Of a DNA stretch of 35,971 nucleotides, positions 14,090 to 21,740 are shown one piece after another; the first letter of the stretch is position 1; the number at the start of each line of letters is the position of its first letter. A program made the translations under genes and the position numbers. The notes under the pieces are model-generated. The model was given only the letters and a program-made list of their open reading frames with translations, made no database searches and was not told where the DNA came from. Location: NCBI RefSeq assembly GCF_024213665.1, contig NZ_JANAVP010000022.1, forward strand, positions 1 through 35,971, given 5' to 3'. This stretch comes from Streptomyces sp. A3M-1-3 (GTDB lineage: Bacteria > Actinomycetota > Actinomycetes > Streptomycetales > Streptomycetaceae).

Positions 14090-16177
14090 GTGAGCACCAA
14101 GCCGACCACCACAGACCTCGAGTGGACCGATCTGGACCAGCGGGCCGTTGATACCGTCCGAGTCCTGGCCATGGATTCCGTACAGAAGGTCGGCAACGGC
14201 CACCCCGGTACGGCCATGAGCCTCGCGCCCGCCGCCTATGTCCTGTTCCAGAAGTTGATGCGGCACGACCCGGCGGACGCCGACTGGACCGGCCGTGACC
14301 GTTTCGTGCTGTCCGCGGGCCACTCCAGCCTGACGCTCTACATCCAGCTCTACCTCGCCGGTTACGGCCTTGAACTCGCCGACCTGGAGGCATTCCGCAC
14401 CTGGGGTTCCAAGACCCCGGGCCACCCGGAGTACGGCCACACGGTGGGTGTCGAGACCACGACCGGCCCGCTGGGCCAGGGTGTGGCCAACGCCGTGGGC
14501 ATGGCGATGGCGGCCCGCTACGAGCGCGGCCTCTTCGACCCGGACGCGGCTCCGGGCACCTCCCCCTTCGATCACACCATCTGGGCGATCGCCGGCGACG
14601 GCTGCCTCCAGGAGGGCATCTCCGCCGAGGCGTCCTCCCTCGCGGGCCACCAGAAGCTCGGCAACCTGGTGCTGCTTTGGGACGACAACCACATCTCCAT
14701 CGAGGGCGACACGGAGACCGCGGTCTCCGAGGACAGCCTCAAGCGGTACGAGGCGTACGGCTGGCACGTCCAGCGCGTGGAGCAGCAGGCGAACGGCGAC
14801 CTCGACCCGAAGGGTCTGTACGAGGCGCTGAAGGCGGCTCAGGCCGAGACCGAGCGCCCGTCGTTCATCGCGGCCCGCTCGATCATCGCCTGGCCGGCGC
14901 CGCACGCCCAGAACACCGAGGCCGCGCACGGCTCGGCGCTCGGCGCCGAAGAGGTCGCGGCCACCAAGCGCGTGATGGGCTTCGACCCGGAGCAGTCCTT
15001 CGAGGTCTCCGACGAGGTCATCGCACACACCCGTGAGGCGCTCGACCGCGGCCGCGAAGTGCGTGGCGAGTGGGAGAAGACCTTCGCCGCGTGGCGGACC
15101 GCCAACCCGGAGCGTGCGGCCGAGTTCGACCGCATCGCCGCGGGCGAGCTGCCCACCGGCTGGGAGGAGAAGATCCCCGTCTTCGAAACCGGCCACTCTG
15201 TCGCCACCCGCGCGGCCTCCGGCAAGGTTCTCCACGCGCTCGGTGCGGTCATCCCCGAGCTGTGGGGCGGCTCGGCCGACCTCGCCGGCTCCAACAACAC
15301 CACGATCGACAAGCACTCGTCGTTCCTGCCCGTCGGCAACCCGCTGCCGGAGGCGAACCCGTACGGCCGCACGATCCACTACGGCATCCGCGAGCACTCC
15401 ATGGCCGCGGAGATGAACGGCATCGCGCTGCACGGCAACACGCGTATCTACGGCGGCACGTTCCTGGTGTTCTCCGACTACATGCGCAACGCCGTGCGCC
15501 TGTCCGCGCTGATGCACCTGCCGGTGACGTACGTGTGGACCCACGACTCGGTCGGCCTCGGCGAGGACGGTCCGACCCACCAGCCGGTGGAGCACCTCGC
15601 GTCACTGCGCGCCGTCCCGGGGCTGAACATCGTCCGGCCGGCGGACGCCAACGAGACGGCGATCGCGTGGCGGGAGATCCTCCGCCGCTGGACCAAGGTG
15701 TTCGGCAAGGGCGCCCCGCACGGTCTGGCGCTGACCCGCCAGGGTGTTCCGACGTACGAGCCCAACGAGGACGCGGCCAACGGCGGTTACGTGCTGTTCG
15801 AGGCCGAAGGCGGCGAGGCGCAGGTCGTCCTCATCGGTACCGGCTCCGAGGTGCAGCTCTGCGTCGAGGCGCGTGAGCAGCTCCAGGCCGCCGGCGTTCC
15901 GACGCGCGTTGTCTCGATGCCGTCGGTCGAGTGGTTCGAGGAGCAGGACCAGGGGTACCGGGACTCCGTGCTGCCGCCGGCCGTGAAGGCACGGGTGGCG
16001 GTCGAGGCCGGTATCGGCCTGACCTGGCACCGCTTCGTGGGCGACGCGGGCCGGATCGTCTCGCTGGAGCACTTCGGCGCTTCGGCGGACGGCAAGGTCC
16101 TCTTCCGCGAGTTCGGCTTCACGGCCGACGCGGTGGCCGCCGCCGCCCGGGAATCGATCGAAGCCGCAGCACGCTGA
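14090..16177 (+). CDS. tkt: Transketolase
   Basis: Thiamine-diphosphate enzyme of the non-oxidative pentose phosphate pathway that moves two-carbon units between sugar phosphates. The 695-aa length is normal. Motifs are the NGHPGTAMSLAP block with H38, TTTGPLGQG (about 123-131), the ThDP/metal motif GDGCLQEG (169-176) continuing to WDDNHISIEG, and REHSMAAEMNGIALHG with the catalytic Glu in the pyrimidine-binding domain. The GTG at 14090 puts the family-typical MSTKPTTTDLEWT at the N-terminus; GAGGAG lies 13 bases upstream. It is the first gene of the tkt-tal-zwf-opcA-pgl operon, 34 bases ahead of tal. Confidence 0.97.
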   Translation: MSTKPTTTDLEWTDLDQRAVDTVRVLAMDSVQKVGNGHPGTAMSLAPAAYVLFQKLMRHDPADADWTGRDRFVLSAGHSSLTLYIQLYLAGYGLELADLEAFRTWGSKTPGHPEYGHTVGVETTTGPLGQGVANAVGMAMAARYERGLFDPDAAPGTSPFDHTIWAIAGDGCLQEGISAEASSLAGHQKLGNLVLLWDDNHISIEGDTETAVSEDSLKRYEAYGWHVQRVEQQANGDLDPKGLYEALKAAQAETERPSFIAARSIIAWPAPHAQNTEAAHGSALGAEEVAATKRVMGFDPEQSFEVSDEVIAHTREALDRGREVRGEWEKTFAAWRTANPERAAEFDRIAAGELPTGWEEKIPVFETGHSVATRAASGKVLHALGAVIPELWGGSADLAGSNNTTIDKHSSFLPVGNPLPEANPYGRTIHYGIREHSMAAEMNGIALHGNTRIYGGTFLVFSDYMRNAVRLSALMHLPVTYVWTHDSVGLGEDGPTHQPVEHLASLRAVPGLNIVRPADANETAIAWREILRRWTKVFGKGAPHGLALTRQGVPTYEPNEDAANGGYVLFEAEGGEAQVVLIGTGSEVQLCVEAREQLQAAGVPTRVVSMPSVEWFEEQDQGYRDSVLPPAVKARVAVEAGIGLTWHRFVGDAGRIVSLEHFGASADGKVLFREFGFTADAVAAAARESIEAAAR

Positions 16178-16211
16178 CGCCGGTATACGACAAGTAGGAG
16201 ATGCAACTCTC

Positions 16212-17354
16212 ATGACAGACGCACTCAAGCGCCTCTCCGACGAAGGCGTCGCGATCTGGCTGGACGACCTCTCGCGCCAGCGGATCACGTCCGGCAATCT
16301 CGCCGAACTGATCGACCAGCAGCACGTCGTGGGCGTCACCACCAACCCCTCGATCTTCCAGAAGGCGATCTCCGAGGGCCACGGTTACGACCAGCAGCTC
16401 GCCGACCTCGCCGTCCGCAAGGTCACCGTCGAGGAAGCCGTACGCATGATCACGACGGCGGACGTCCGCGACGCCGCGGACATCCTGCGTCCGGTCTTCG
16501 ACGCGACGCAGGGCCAGGACGGCCGGGTGTCCATCGAGGTCGACCCGCGCCTGGCGCACAACACCCATGCGACCGTCGCCGAGGCCAAGCAGCTCGCCTG
16601 GCTGGTGGACCGTCCGAACACGCTGATCAAGATCCCGGCGACCAAGGCCGGCCTGCCGGCGATCACGGAGACCATCGGCCGGGGCATCAGCGTCAACGTC
16701 ACGCTGATCTTCTCTCTGGAGCGCTACCGCGAGGTCATGGACGCCTACCTGGCGGGTCTGGAGAAGGCGAAGGCCGCGGGCCTGGACCTCTCGAAGATCC
16801 ATTCGGTGGCGTCCTTCTTCGTGTCCCGCGTGGACACCGAGATCGACAAGCGGCTCGACGCGCTGGGCACGCCCGAGGCCAAGGAGGCCCGCGGCAAGGC
16901 GGCGCTGGCCAACGCCCGCCTCGCGTACGAGGCGTTCGAGGAGGTGTTCGGCTCGGCCGACGAATCGACACAGTCGAGCGACCGCTGGGCGGCTCTGGAC
17001 AAGGCGCAGGCCAACAAGCAGCGTCCACTGTGGGCTTCGACCGGCGTCAAGGACCCGGCGTACAAGGACACCCTGTACGTCGACGAGCTGGTCGCCCCGG
17101 GCACGGTGAACACCATGCCGGAGGCCACCCTCGACTCCACCGCCGACCACGGTGGGATCACCGGTGACACGGTGCGCGGCACGTACGAGCAGGCCCGCGC
17201 CGACCTCGACGCCGTCGAGAAGCTCGGCATCTCGTACGACGACGTCGTGCAGCTTCTGGAAGACGAGGGCGTCGAGAAGTTCGCGACGTCCTGGAACGAC
17301 CTGCTCAAGTCGACCGAGGCGGAGCTGAAGCGCCTCGCCCCTTCGGAGGGCTGA
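16212..17354 (+). CDS. tal: Transaldolase
   Basis: Transfers a dihydroxyacetone unit between sugar phosphates in the pentose phosphate pathway. The 380-aa product is of the longer actinobacterial/cyanobacterial type. GVTTNPSIFQKAI (41-53) is the family signature, and K140 in NTLIKIPATKAG is the Schiff-base lysine. SVNVTLIFSLERY follows at about 155-167. A clear ribosome binding site (TAGGAG) precedes the ATG. It sits between tkt and zwf in one operon, and zwf starts six bases downstream. Confidence 0.97.
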   Translation: MTDALKRLSDEGVAIWLDDLSRQRITSGNLAELIDQQHVVGVTTNPSIFQKAISEGHGYDQQLADLAVRKVTVEEAVRMITTADVRDAADILRPVFDATQGQDGRVSIEVDPRLAHNTHATVAEAKQLAWLVDRPNTLIKIPATKAGLPAITETIGRGISVNVTLIFSLERYREVMDAYLAGLEKAKAAGLDLSKIHSVASFFVSRVDTEIDKRLDALGTPEAKEARGKAALANARLAYEAFEEVFGSADESTQSSDRWAALDKAQANKQRPLWASTGVKDPAYKDTLYVDELVAPGTVNTMPEATLDSTADHGGITGDTVRGTYEQARADLDAVEKLGISYDDVVQLLEDEGVEKFATSWNDLLKSTEAELKRLAPSEG

Positions 17355-17359
17355 CCACG

Positions 17360-18889
17360 TTGTCTGTTAACGGAGCGAACCCGCTTCGTGACGCACAGGA
17401 CCGACGGCTCCCGCGCATCGCGGGGCCGTCGGGCCTGGTCATCTTTGGCGTTACGGGCGATTTGTCACGTAAAAAGTTGATGCCTGCCATCTACGACCTG
17501 GCCAACCGCGGCCTGCTGCCGCCGGGTTTCTCGCTCATCGGCTTCGCCCGCCGCGAGTGGCAGGACGAGGACTTCGCCCAGGAGGTGCACGACGCGGTCA
17601 AGCAGCACTCGCGTACGCCCTTCCGCGAGGAGGTCTGGCAGCAGCTGGTGCAGGGGTGCCGCTTCGTCCAGGGCAACTTCGACGACGACGTGGCGTTCGA
17701 GACGCTGAAGTCGACGATCGAGGAGCTGGACAAGGCGCAGGGGACTGGCGGCAACTTCGCCTTCTACCTCTCCGTACCGCCCAAGTTCTTCCCGAAGGTG
17801 GTCCAGCAGCTCAAGAAGCACGGGCTGGCCGACCAGCGGGAAGGCTCCTGGCGGCGGGCGGTCATCGAGAAGCCCTTCGGACACAACCTGGCGAGCGCGC
17901 AGGAGCTCAACCAGATCGTCCACGAGGTCTTCCCGCCCAACGAGGTCTTCCGGATCGACCACTACCTGGGCAAGGAGACCGTCCAGAACATCCTGGCGCT
18001 GCGCTTCGCCAACACGATGTTCGAGCCGATCTGGAACCGGTCGTACGTCGACCATGTCCAGATCACGATGGCCGAGGACATCGGTATCGGCGGCCGCGCC
18101 GGCTACTACGACGGCATCGGCGCCGCCCGTGACGTCATCCAGAACCACCTGCTGCAGCTTCTCGCGCTGACGGCGATGGAGGAGCCGGGCTCCTTCCACC
18201 CCAAGGCACTGGTCGCCGAGAAGCTCAAGGTGCTCACGGCGGTGCAGCTGCCGGAGGACCTGGGCAAGCACACCGTGCGCGGGCAGTACGCGGCCGCGTG
18301 GCAGGGCGGCGAGAGGGTCGTCGGGTACCTCGAGGAGGACGGCATCGACCCCAAGTCGAAGACCGACACCTACGCGGCCATAAGGCTGGAGATCAACAAC
18401 CGCCGCTGGGCGGGCGTGCCGTTCTATCTGCGCACCGGCAAGCGCCTCGGCCGCCGCGTGACCGAGATCGCGGTCGTCTTCAAGCGGGCGCCGTATCTGC
18501 CCTTCGAGTCGGGGGCGACCGAGGAGCTGGGGCAGAACGCCCTGGTCATCCGGGTCCAGCCGGACGAGGGCGTCACCGTGCGGTTCGGCTCCAAGGTGCC
18601 GGGCACCTCGATGGAGGTCCGGGACGTCACGATGGACTTCGCGTACGGCGAGTCGTTCACCGAGTCCAGCCCGGAGGCGTACGAGCGCCTCATCCTCGAT
18701 GTGCTGCTGGGCGACGCCAACCTCTTCCCGCGCCACCAGGAGGTCGAACTCTCCTGGAACATCCTCGACCCGATCGAGCAGTTCTGGGACGCGAACGGCA
18801 AGCCCGCGCAGTACCCCGCCGGGACGTGGGGGCCGGTCGAGGCGGACGAGATGCTCGCACGAGACGGACGGAGCTGGCGTCGGCCATGA
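17360..18889 (+). CDS. zwf: Glucose-6-phosphate 1-dehydrogenase
   Basis: First enzyme of the oxidative pentose phosphate pathway, making 6-phosphogluconolactone and NADPH. The 509-aa product has the cofactor loop IFGVTGDLSRKK (28-39), EKPFGHNL (170-177) and the substrate motif RIDHYLGKE (198-206) with H201. The start is a TTG at 17360, five bases after the tal stop, with GGAGGG about 10 bases upstream. It gives the family N-terminus ahead of NPLRDAQDRRLPRI. The stop overlaps the opcA start (ATGA), which couples G6PDH to its activator. Confidence 0.96.
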   Translation: MSVNGANPLRDAQDRRLPRIAGPSGLVIFGVTGDLSRKKLMPAIYDLANRGLLPPGFSLIGFARREWQDEDFAQEVHDAVKQHSRTPFREEVWQQLVQGCRFVQGNFDDDVAFETLKSTIEELDKAQGTGGNFAFYLSVPPKFFPKVVQQLKKHGLADQREGSWRRAVIEKPFGHNLASAQELNQIVHEVFPPNEVFRIDHYLGKETVQNILALRFANTMFEPIWNRSYVDHVQITMAEDIGIGGRAGYYDGIGAARDVIQNHLLQLLALTAMEEPGSFHPKALVAEKLKVLTAVQLPEDLGKHTVRGQYAAAWQGGERVVGYLEEDGIDPKSKTDTYAAIRLEINNRRWAGVPFYLRTGKRLGRRVTEIAVVFKRAPYLPFESGATEELGQNALVIRVQPDEGVTVRFGSKVPGTSMEVRDVTMDFAYGESFTESSPEAYERLILDVLLGDANLFPRHQEVELSWNILDPIEQFWDANGKPAQYPAGTWGPVEADEMLARDGRSWRRP

Positions 18890-19905
18890 AGATCGACCTC
18901 ACGGACACCAACTCCAGCAAGATCAACGCCGCGCTGGTCCAGGCGCGCCGCGACATCGGCACGCCGGCCATCGGCATGGTGCTGACCCTCGTCATCGTCA
19001 CCGACGAGGAGAACGCGTACGACGCCCTCAAGGCGGCGAACGACGCGTCCCACGAGCACCCCTCGCGGATCATCGTCGTGATCCGGCGGATCAGCCGCTC
19101 GCCACGCAGCCGGCGCGACGCGCGCCTCGACGCCGAAGTGCGCGTCGGGGCCGACTCCGGCACCGGTGAGACGGTGGTGCTGCGGCTCTACGGCGACCTC
19201 GTCAACCACGCGCAGTCCGCGGTGCTCCCGCTGCTGCTGCCCGACGCCCCGGTGGTCGTCTGGTGGCCCGAGGGGGCACCGGCGGACCTGGCGAAGGACC
19301 CGCTCGGCACGCTCGCGCAGCGCCGCATCTCGGACACGTACGCCACCGAGAACCCGCTCGCGGCGCTGTCGGGGCGGGCGGAGGCGTACGCCCAGGGCGA
19401 CACCGACCTGGCCTGGACCCGGATCACGCCGTGGCGCTCGATGCTCGCGGCGGCGCTGGACCAGCAGTCCGTGGAGATCACGTCGGCGCTGGTCGAGGGC
19501 GAGGACGAGAACCCGAGCTGCGAGCTGCTGGCCATGTGGCTGGCCGACCGGCTGGGGGTGCCCGTACGGCGGGCCCTGTCGTCCGGCCCCGGGCTCACGG
19601 CCGTACGCCTGGAGACCAAGGACGGCGACATCGTCCTGGACCGGGCGGACGGATCGCTGGCGACGCTGTGCATGCCGGGCCAGCCGGACCGCGCGGTGGC
19701 GCTCAAGCGGCGGGAGACCGCCGAGCTGCTCGCGGAGGAGCTGCGCCGGCTCGACCCGGACAACATCTACGAGTCCGCGGTGAAGTTCGGGGTGGACCGG
19801 CTGCAGCAGGGCGCCGCGGCGGCCGCCGAGGCCGAAGAGCCGGCCGCCGAGAAGGCCGCACCGGCCGCGAAGAAGCCGGCGGCCAAGAAGGTGGCCGCGA
19901 AGTGA
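18886..19905 (+). CDS. opcA: OpcA, glucose-6-phosphate dehydrogenase assembly protein
   Basis: OpcA activates or assembles G6PDH in cyanobacteria and actinobacteria. The 339-aa product has the family start MKIDLTDTNSSKI, a VVVWWPEGAP motif in the middle (about 125-134) and the C-terminal PDNIYESAV block. After residue 305 it has a low-complexity tail of Ala, Glu and Lys, ending in AAKKPAAKKVAAK, that may be a flexible basic arm. The ATG overlaps the zwf stop, and the TGA overlaps the pgl start (GTGA), so all three are translationally coupled. Confidence 0.95.
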   Translation: MKIDLTDTNSSKINAALVQARRDIGTPAIGMVLTLVIVTDEENAYDALKAANDASHEHPSRIIVVIRRISRSPRSRRDARLDAEVRVGADSGTGETVVLRLYGDLVNHAQSAVLPLLLPDAPVVVWWPEGAPADLAKDPLGTLAQRRISDTYATENPLAALSGRAEAYAQGDTDLAWTRITPWRSMLAAALDQQSVEITSALVEGEDENPSCELLAMWLADRLGVPVRRALSSGPGLTAVRLETKDGDIVLDRADGSLATLCMPGQPDRAVALKRRETAELLAEELRRLDPDNIYESAVKFGVDRLQQGAAAAAEAEEPAAEKAAPAAKKPAAKKVAAK

Positions 19906-20684
19906 GCACTCCGCAGGTCGTCGTACACCGCGACAAGGATCTGATGGCGCAGGCCGCGGCGGCGCGGCTGATCACGAAGATCGTGGACGCCCAGGCCGCG
20001 CGCGGCTCCGCCTCCATCGTCCTGACGGGCGGGCGCAACGGCAACGGCGTGCTCGCCGCCATGGCCGCGGCGCCCGCGCGGGACGCGGTGGACTGGGCGC
20101 ATCTGGACCTGTGGTGGGGTGACGAACGGTTCCTCCGGGCCGACGACCCCGAGCGCAACCACACCCAGGCCCGCGAGGCGCTGCTCGACTCGGTACGGGT
20201 GGACCCGGCGCGGGTGCATGTCATGCCCGCCTCGGACGGACCGTACGGGGGGGATGCGGACGCCGCCGCGGCGGCGTACGCGGACGAACTGGCCGCCGCG
20301 TCGGGGCCGGAGAACCACGGTCCGGTGCCGACCTTCGACGTACTGATGCTGGGCGTCGGCCCCGACACGCATGTCGCGTCGCTCTTCCCGGAGCTGCCGG
20401 CCGTACGGGAGACCGAGCGCACAGTCGTCGGCGTGCACGGCGCTCCCAAGCCGCCGCCCACCCGTATCTCCCTGACCTTGCCCGCCATCCGCGCGGCCCG
20501 CGAGGTGTGGCTGCTCGCGGCGGGTGAGGACAAGGCGGGCGCGGTGGCGATCGCGCTCGGCGGCGCAGGGGAGATCCAGGCCCCGGCGGCGGGCGCGTAC
20601 GGGCGCAGCCGCACGCTGTGGCTGCTGGACCGCGCGGCAGCGGCGAAGCTGCCGCCCCAGCTGTACCCGCCGGCTTCGGCCTGA
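19902..20684 (+). CDS. pgl: 6-phosphogluconolactonase
   Basis: Hydrolyses 6-phosphogluconolactone, the second step of the oxidative pentose phosphate pathway. The 260-aa product belongs to the DevB/NagB-like family. Visible motifs are LTGGRNGNGVLAAM (about 42-55), the WWGDERFL block (about 71-78), NHTQAREALL, and GVGPDTHVASLFP (about 148-160), which carries the catalytic His typical of this family. The GTG at 19902 overlaps the opcA stop. It is the last gene of the operon, and a strong terminator follows five bases past the stop. Confidence 0.95.
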   Translation: MSTPQVVVHRDKDLMAQAAAARLITKIVDAQAARGSASIVLTGGRNGNGVLAAMAAAPARDAVDWAHLDLWWGDERFLRADDPERNHTQAREALLDSVRVDPARVHVMPASDGPYGGDADAAAAAYADELAAASGPENHGPVPTFDVLMLGVGPDTHVASLFPELPAVRETERTVVGVHGAPKPPPTRISLTLPAIRAAREVWLLAAGEDKAGAVAIALGGAGEIQAPAAGAYGRSRTLWLLDRAAAAKLPPQLYPPASA

Positions 20685-20689
20685 ACGTA

Positions 20690-20735
20690 CGACGGCGGCC
20701 CCGCACCTGCCTGTCCGGGTGCGGGGCCGCCGTCG
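20690..20735. terminator. Bidirectional terminator, 18-bp perfect stem
   Basis: Perfect 18-nt arms (20690-20707 and 20718-20735) around a 10-nt loop. They lie between the convergent pgl and DUF2087 genes and end both transcripts. Confidence 0.9.
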
Positions 20736-20748
20736 CGTGGTGCGCCCG

Positions 20749-21243
20749 TCAGGCCAGCTGGTAGCCGCTGCCGTCGCGGGTCCGGCTGAGCAGGCCGTCG
20801 ATGACCAGATAGCGGCGCAGCGCGGCGCTGTCGTCGTGCACCTGCTGAATCGCCTCGTTGACCTCCGCCTCGGAATAGCTGCGGCCGGGCTCGAACCGGG
20901 ACTCGGCCAGATACTCCAGCAGCTCCCGGCGCAGGGCGGTCCGTACCGGAATGGCCGTCAGCCGCCCGCGCGAGAACAGTCGTTGGAGCTGCGGCGGCAG
21001 GCAGTCCGCCTCACGGTCAACGGGTTCGGTCCCCAGAGCCTCCTGGAACGCGTCGGCACGGGCGACGAAGCCGCCGTCCTCATGCGGCCGCACCAGACCC
21101 GCCTGGATCAGGGGCCCCAGGTGCTTGCGCGCCAGCTCGGCGTGCTCGCCCCGGAAGGGATGCGTGGGGCCCTCCGCCAGCACGAGCTGGGCGTAGAGGC
21201 GTACGCGGTCGGGGTCGCCGAGGGCGGCCATCAGGGGGTGCAT
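20749..21243 (-). CDS. DUF2087 winged-helix regulator
   Basis: A 164-aa probable transcriptional regulator. The N-terminal part (about 1-60, MAALGDPDRVRLYAQLVLAE to GLVRPHEDGGFVA) looks like an ArsR-type winged helix. The C-terminal part (about 90-164) has the DUF2087 pattern: IPVRTALRRELLEYLAE, then YSEAEVNEAIQQ, then DSAALRRYLVIDGLLSR and a final GSGYQLA. The ATG at 21243 has GAAAGGA seven bases upstream. Its target is unknown. Two inverted repeats in its leader (21254-21300 and 21310-21329) suggest autoregulation or RNA-level control. Confidence 0.85.
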   Translation of the reverse strand: MHPLMAALGDPDRVRLYAQLVLAEGPTHPFRGEHAELARKHLGPLIQAGLVRPHEDGGFVARADAFQEALGTEPVDREADCLPPQLQRLFSRGRLTAIPVRTALRRELLEYLAESRFEPGRSYSEAEVNEAIQQVHDDSAALRRYLVIDGLLSRTRDGSGYQLA

Positions 21244-21253
21244 GACGTCCTTT

Positions 21254-21300
21254 CGGGGCGGGTGTCACCGGCAGTTCGGACTGCAGTGTCACCCGCCCCG
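21254..21300. promoter_or_regulatory. 47-nt extended hairpin in the DUF2087 gene leader
   Basis: Outer 15-nt arms (21254-21268 and 21286-21300) match at 14 of 15 positions. A perfect inner hairpin GCAGT-TCGG-ACTGC (21271-21284) sits between them. GTGTCAC also occurs twice as a direct repeat (21262-21268, 21286-21292). It lies directly upstream of the ribosome binding site. It could be an operator, an attenuator-like leader or a weak terminator for transcription arriving from pgi. Confidence 0.6.
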
Positions 21301-21309
21301 GCCGGAACG

Positions 21310-21329
21310 GCATCCGGTTTACCGGATGC
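21310..21329. promoter_or_regulatory. 20-bp near-perfect operator-like palindrome
   Basis: GCATCCGGT and ACCGGATGC form perfect 9-nt arms around TT, 67-86 bases upstream of the DUF2087 regulator. The size and position suit a repressor site in that gene's promoter region. Confidence 0.5.
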
Positions 21330-21341
21330 GCCGCGCTCGAA

Positions 21342-21373
21342 CCGCTCCTACTGCCTGCCTCGCAAGCTTCGGA
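21342..21373 (-). repeat. Degenerate copy of the pgi 3' end
   Basis: This 32-bp stretch matches 21735-21766, the last codons and stop of pgi, at 26 of 32 positions by my alignment. On the minus strand it even ends an ORF in SLRGRQ-stop, compared with SLRGRR-stop in pgi. It marks the far end of the 21367-21734 spacer. Confidence 0.6.
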
Positions 21374-21396
21374 CCGTTCCTCTGGACTGAGCAGGA

Positions 21397-21564
21397 GTGA
21401 GTCCGCTCAGCCGCACGCCCCGAACGGTCTTGGGCGCACTGGTCCCCGGCGTACTCAACCCCGGGGCGGCGACACGCATCCTGTGCGTGGTCCGGGCCCG
21501 GGAGGTCGGTTCCCTGCGCGATCCGGCCAAATGGGTACGGCCAGAGGCGACGGGGAGGCCCTGA
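21397..21564 (+). CDS. Possible 55-aa small protein
   Basis: A plus-strand ORF starts with GTG at 21397 and stops at 21562-21564. It reads MSPLSRTPRTVLGALVPGVL and continues to WVRPEATGRP. About four fifths of its third codon positions are G or C, lower than in neighbouring genes. AGCAGGA is too close to the start for an ideal ribosome binding site. I do not recognise the product. It may be a small gene, a gene remnant, or chance. Confidence 0.25.
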   Translation: MSPLSRTPRTVLGALVPGVLNPGAATRILCVVRAREVGSLRDPAKWVRPEATGRP

Positions 21565-21621
21565 ACCATCACTCCGGTGGAGCAGGGGCCCCGCACGCCG
21601 GCGCCGTACCCGGCGTCCCAG

Positions 21622-21700
21622 ATCACACGATCACGTTAACCCGGACGGCCCAGGACGCCGCAAGCCCGGAAGCCGACCATCACACGATCGAGTTAAACCG
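21622..21700. repeat. Pair of 22-bp direct repeats
   Basis: ATCACACGATC-N2-GTTAA-N-CCG occurs at 21622-21643 and again at 21679-21700, 57 bases apart, with three differing bases. The copies are AT-richer than their surroundings and lie downstream of pgi. They could be paired binding sites or remnants of a small duplication. Confidence 0.55.
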
Positions 21701-21740
21701 CCCTCGTGCACGCTCCCCGGCAAGCAGCTGACGACCCCTC

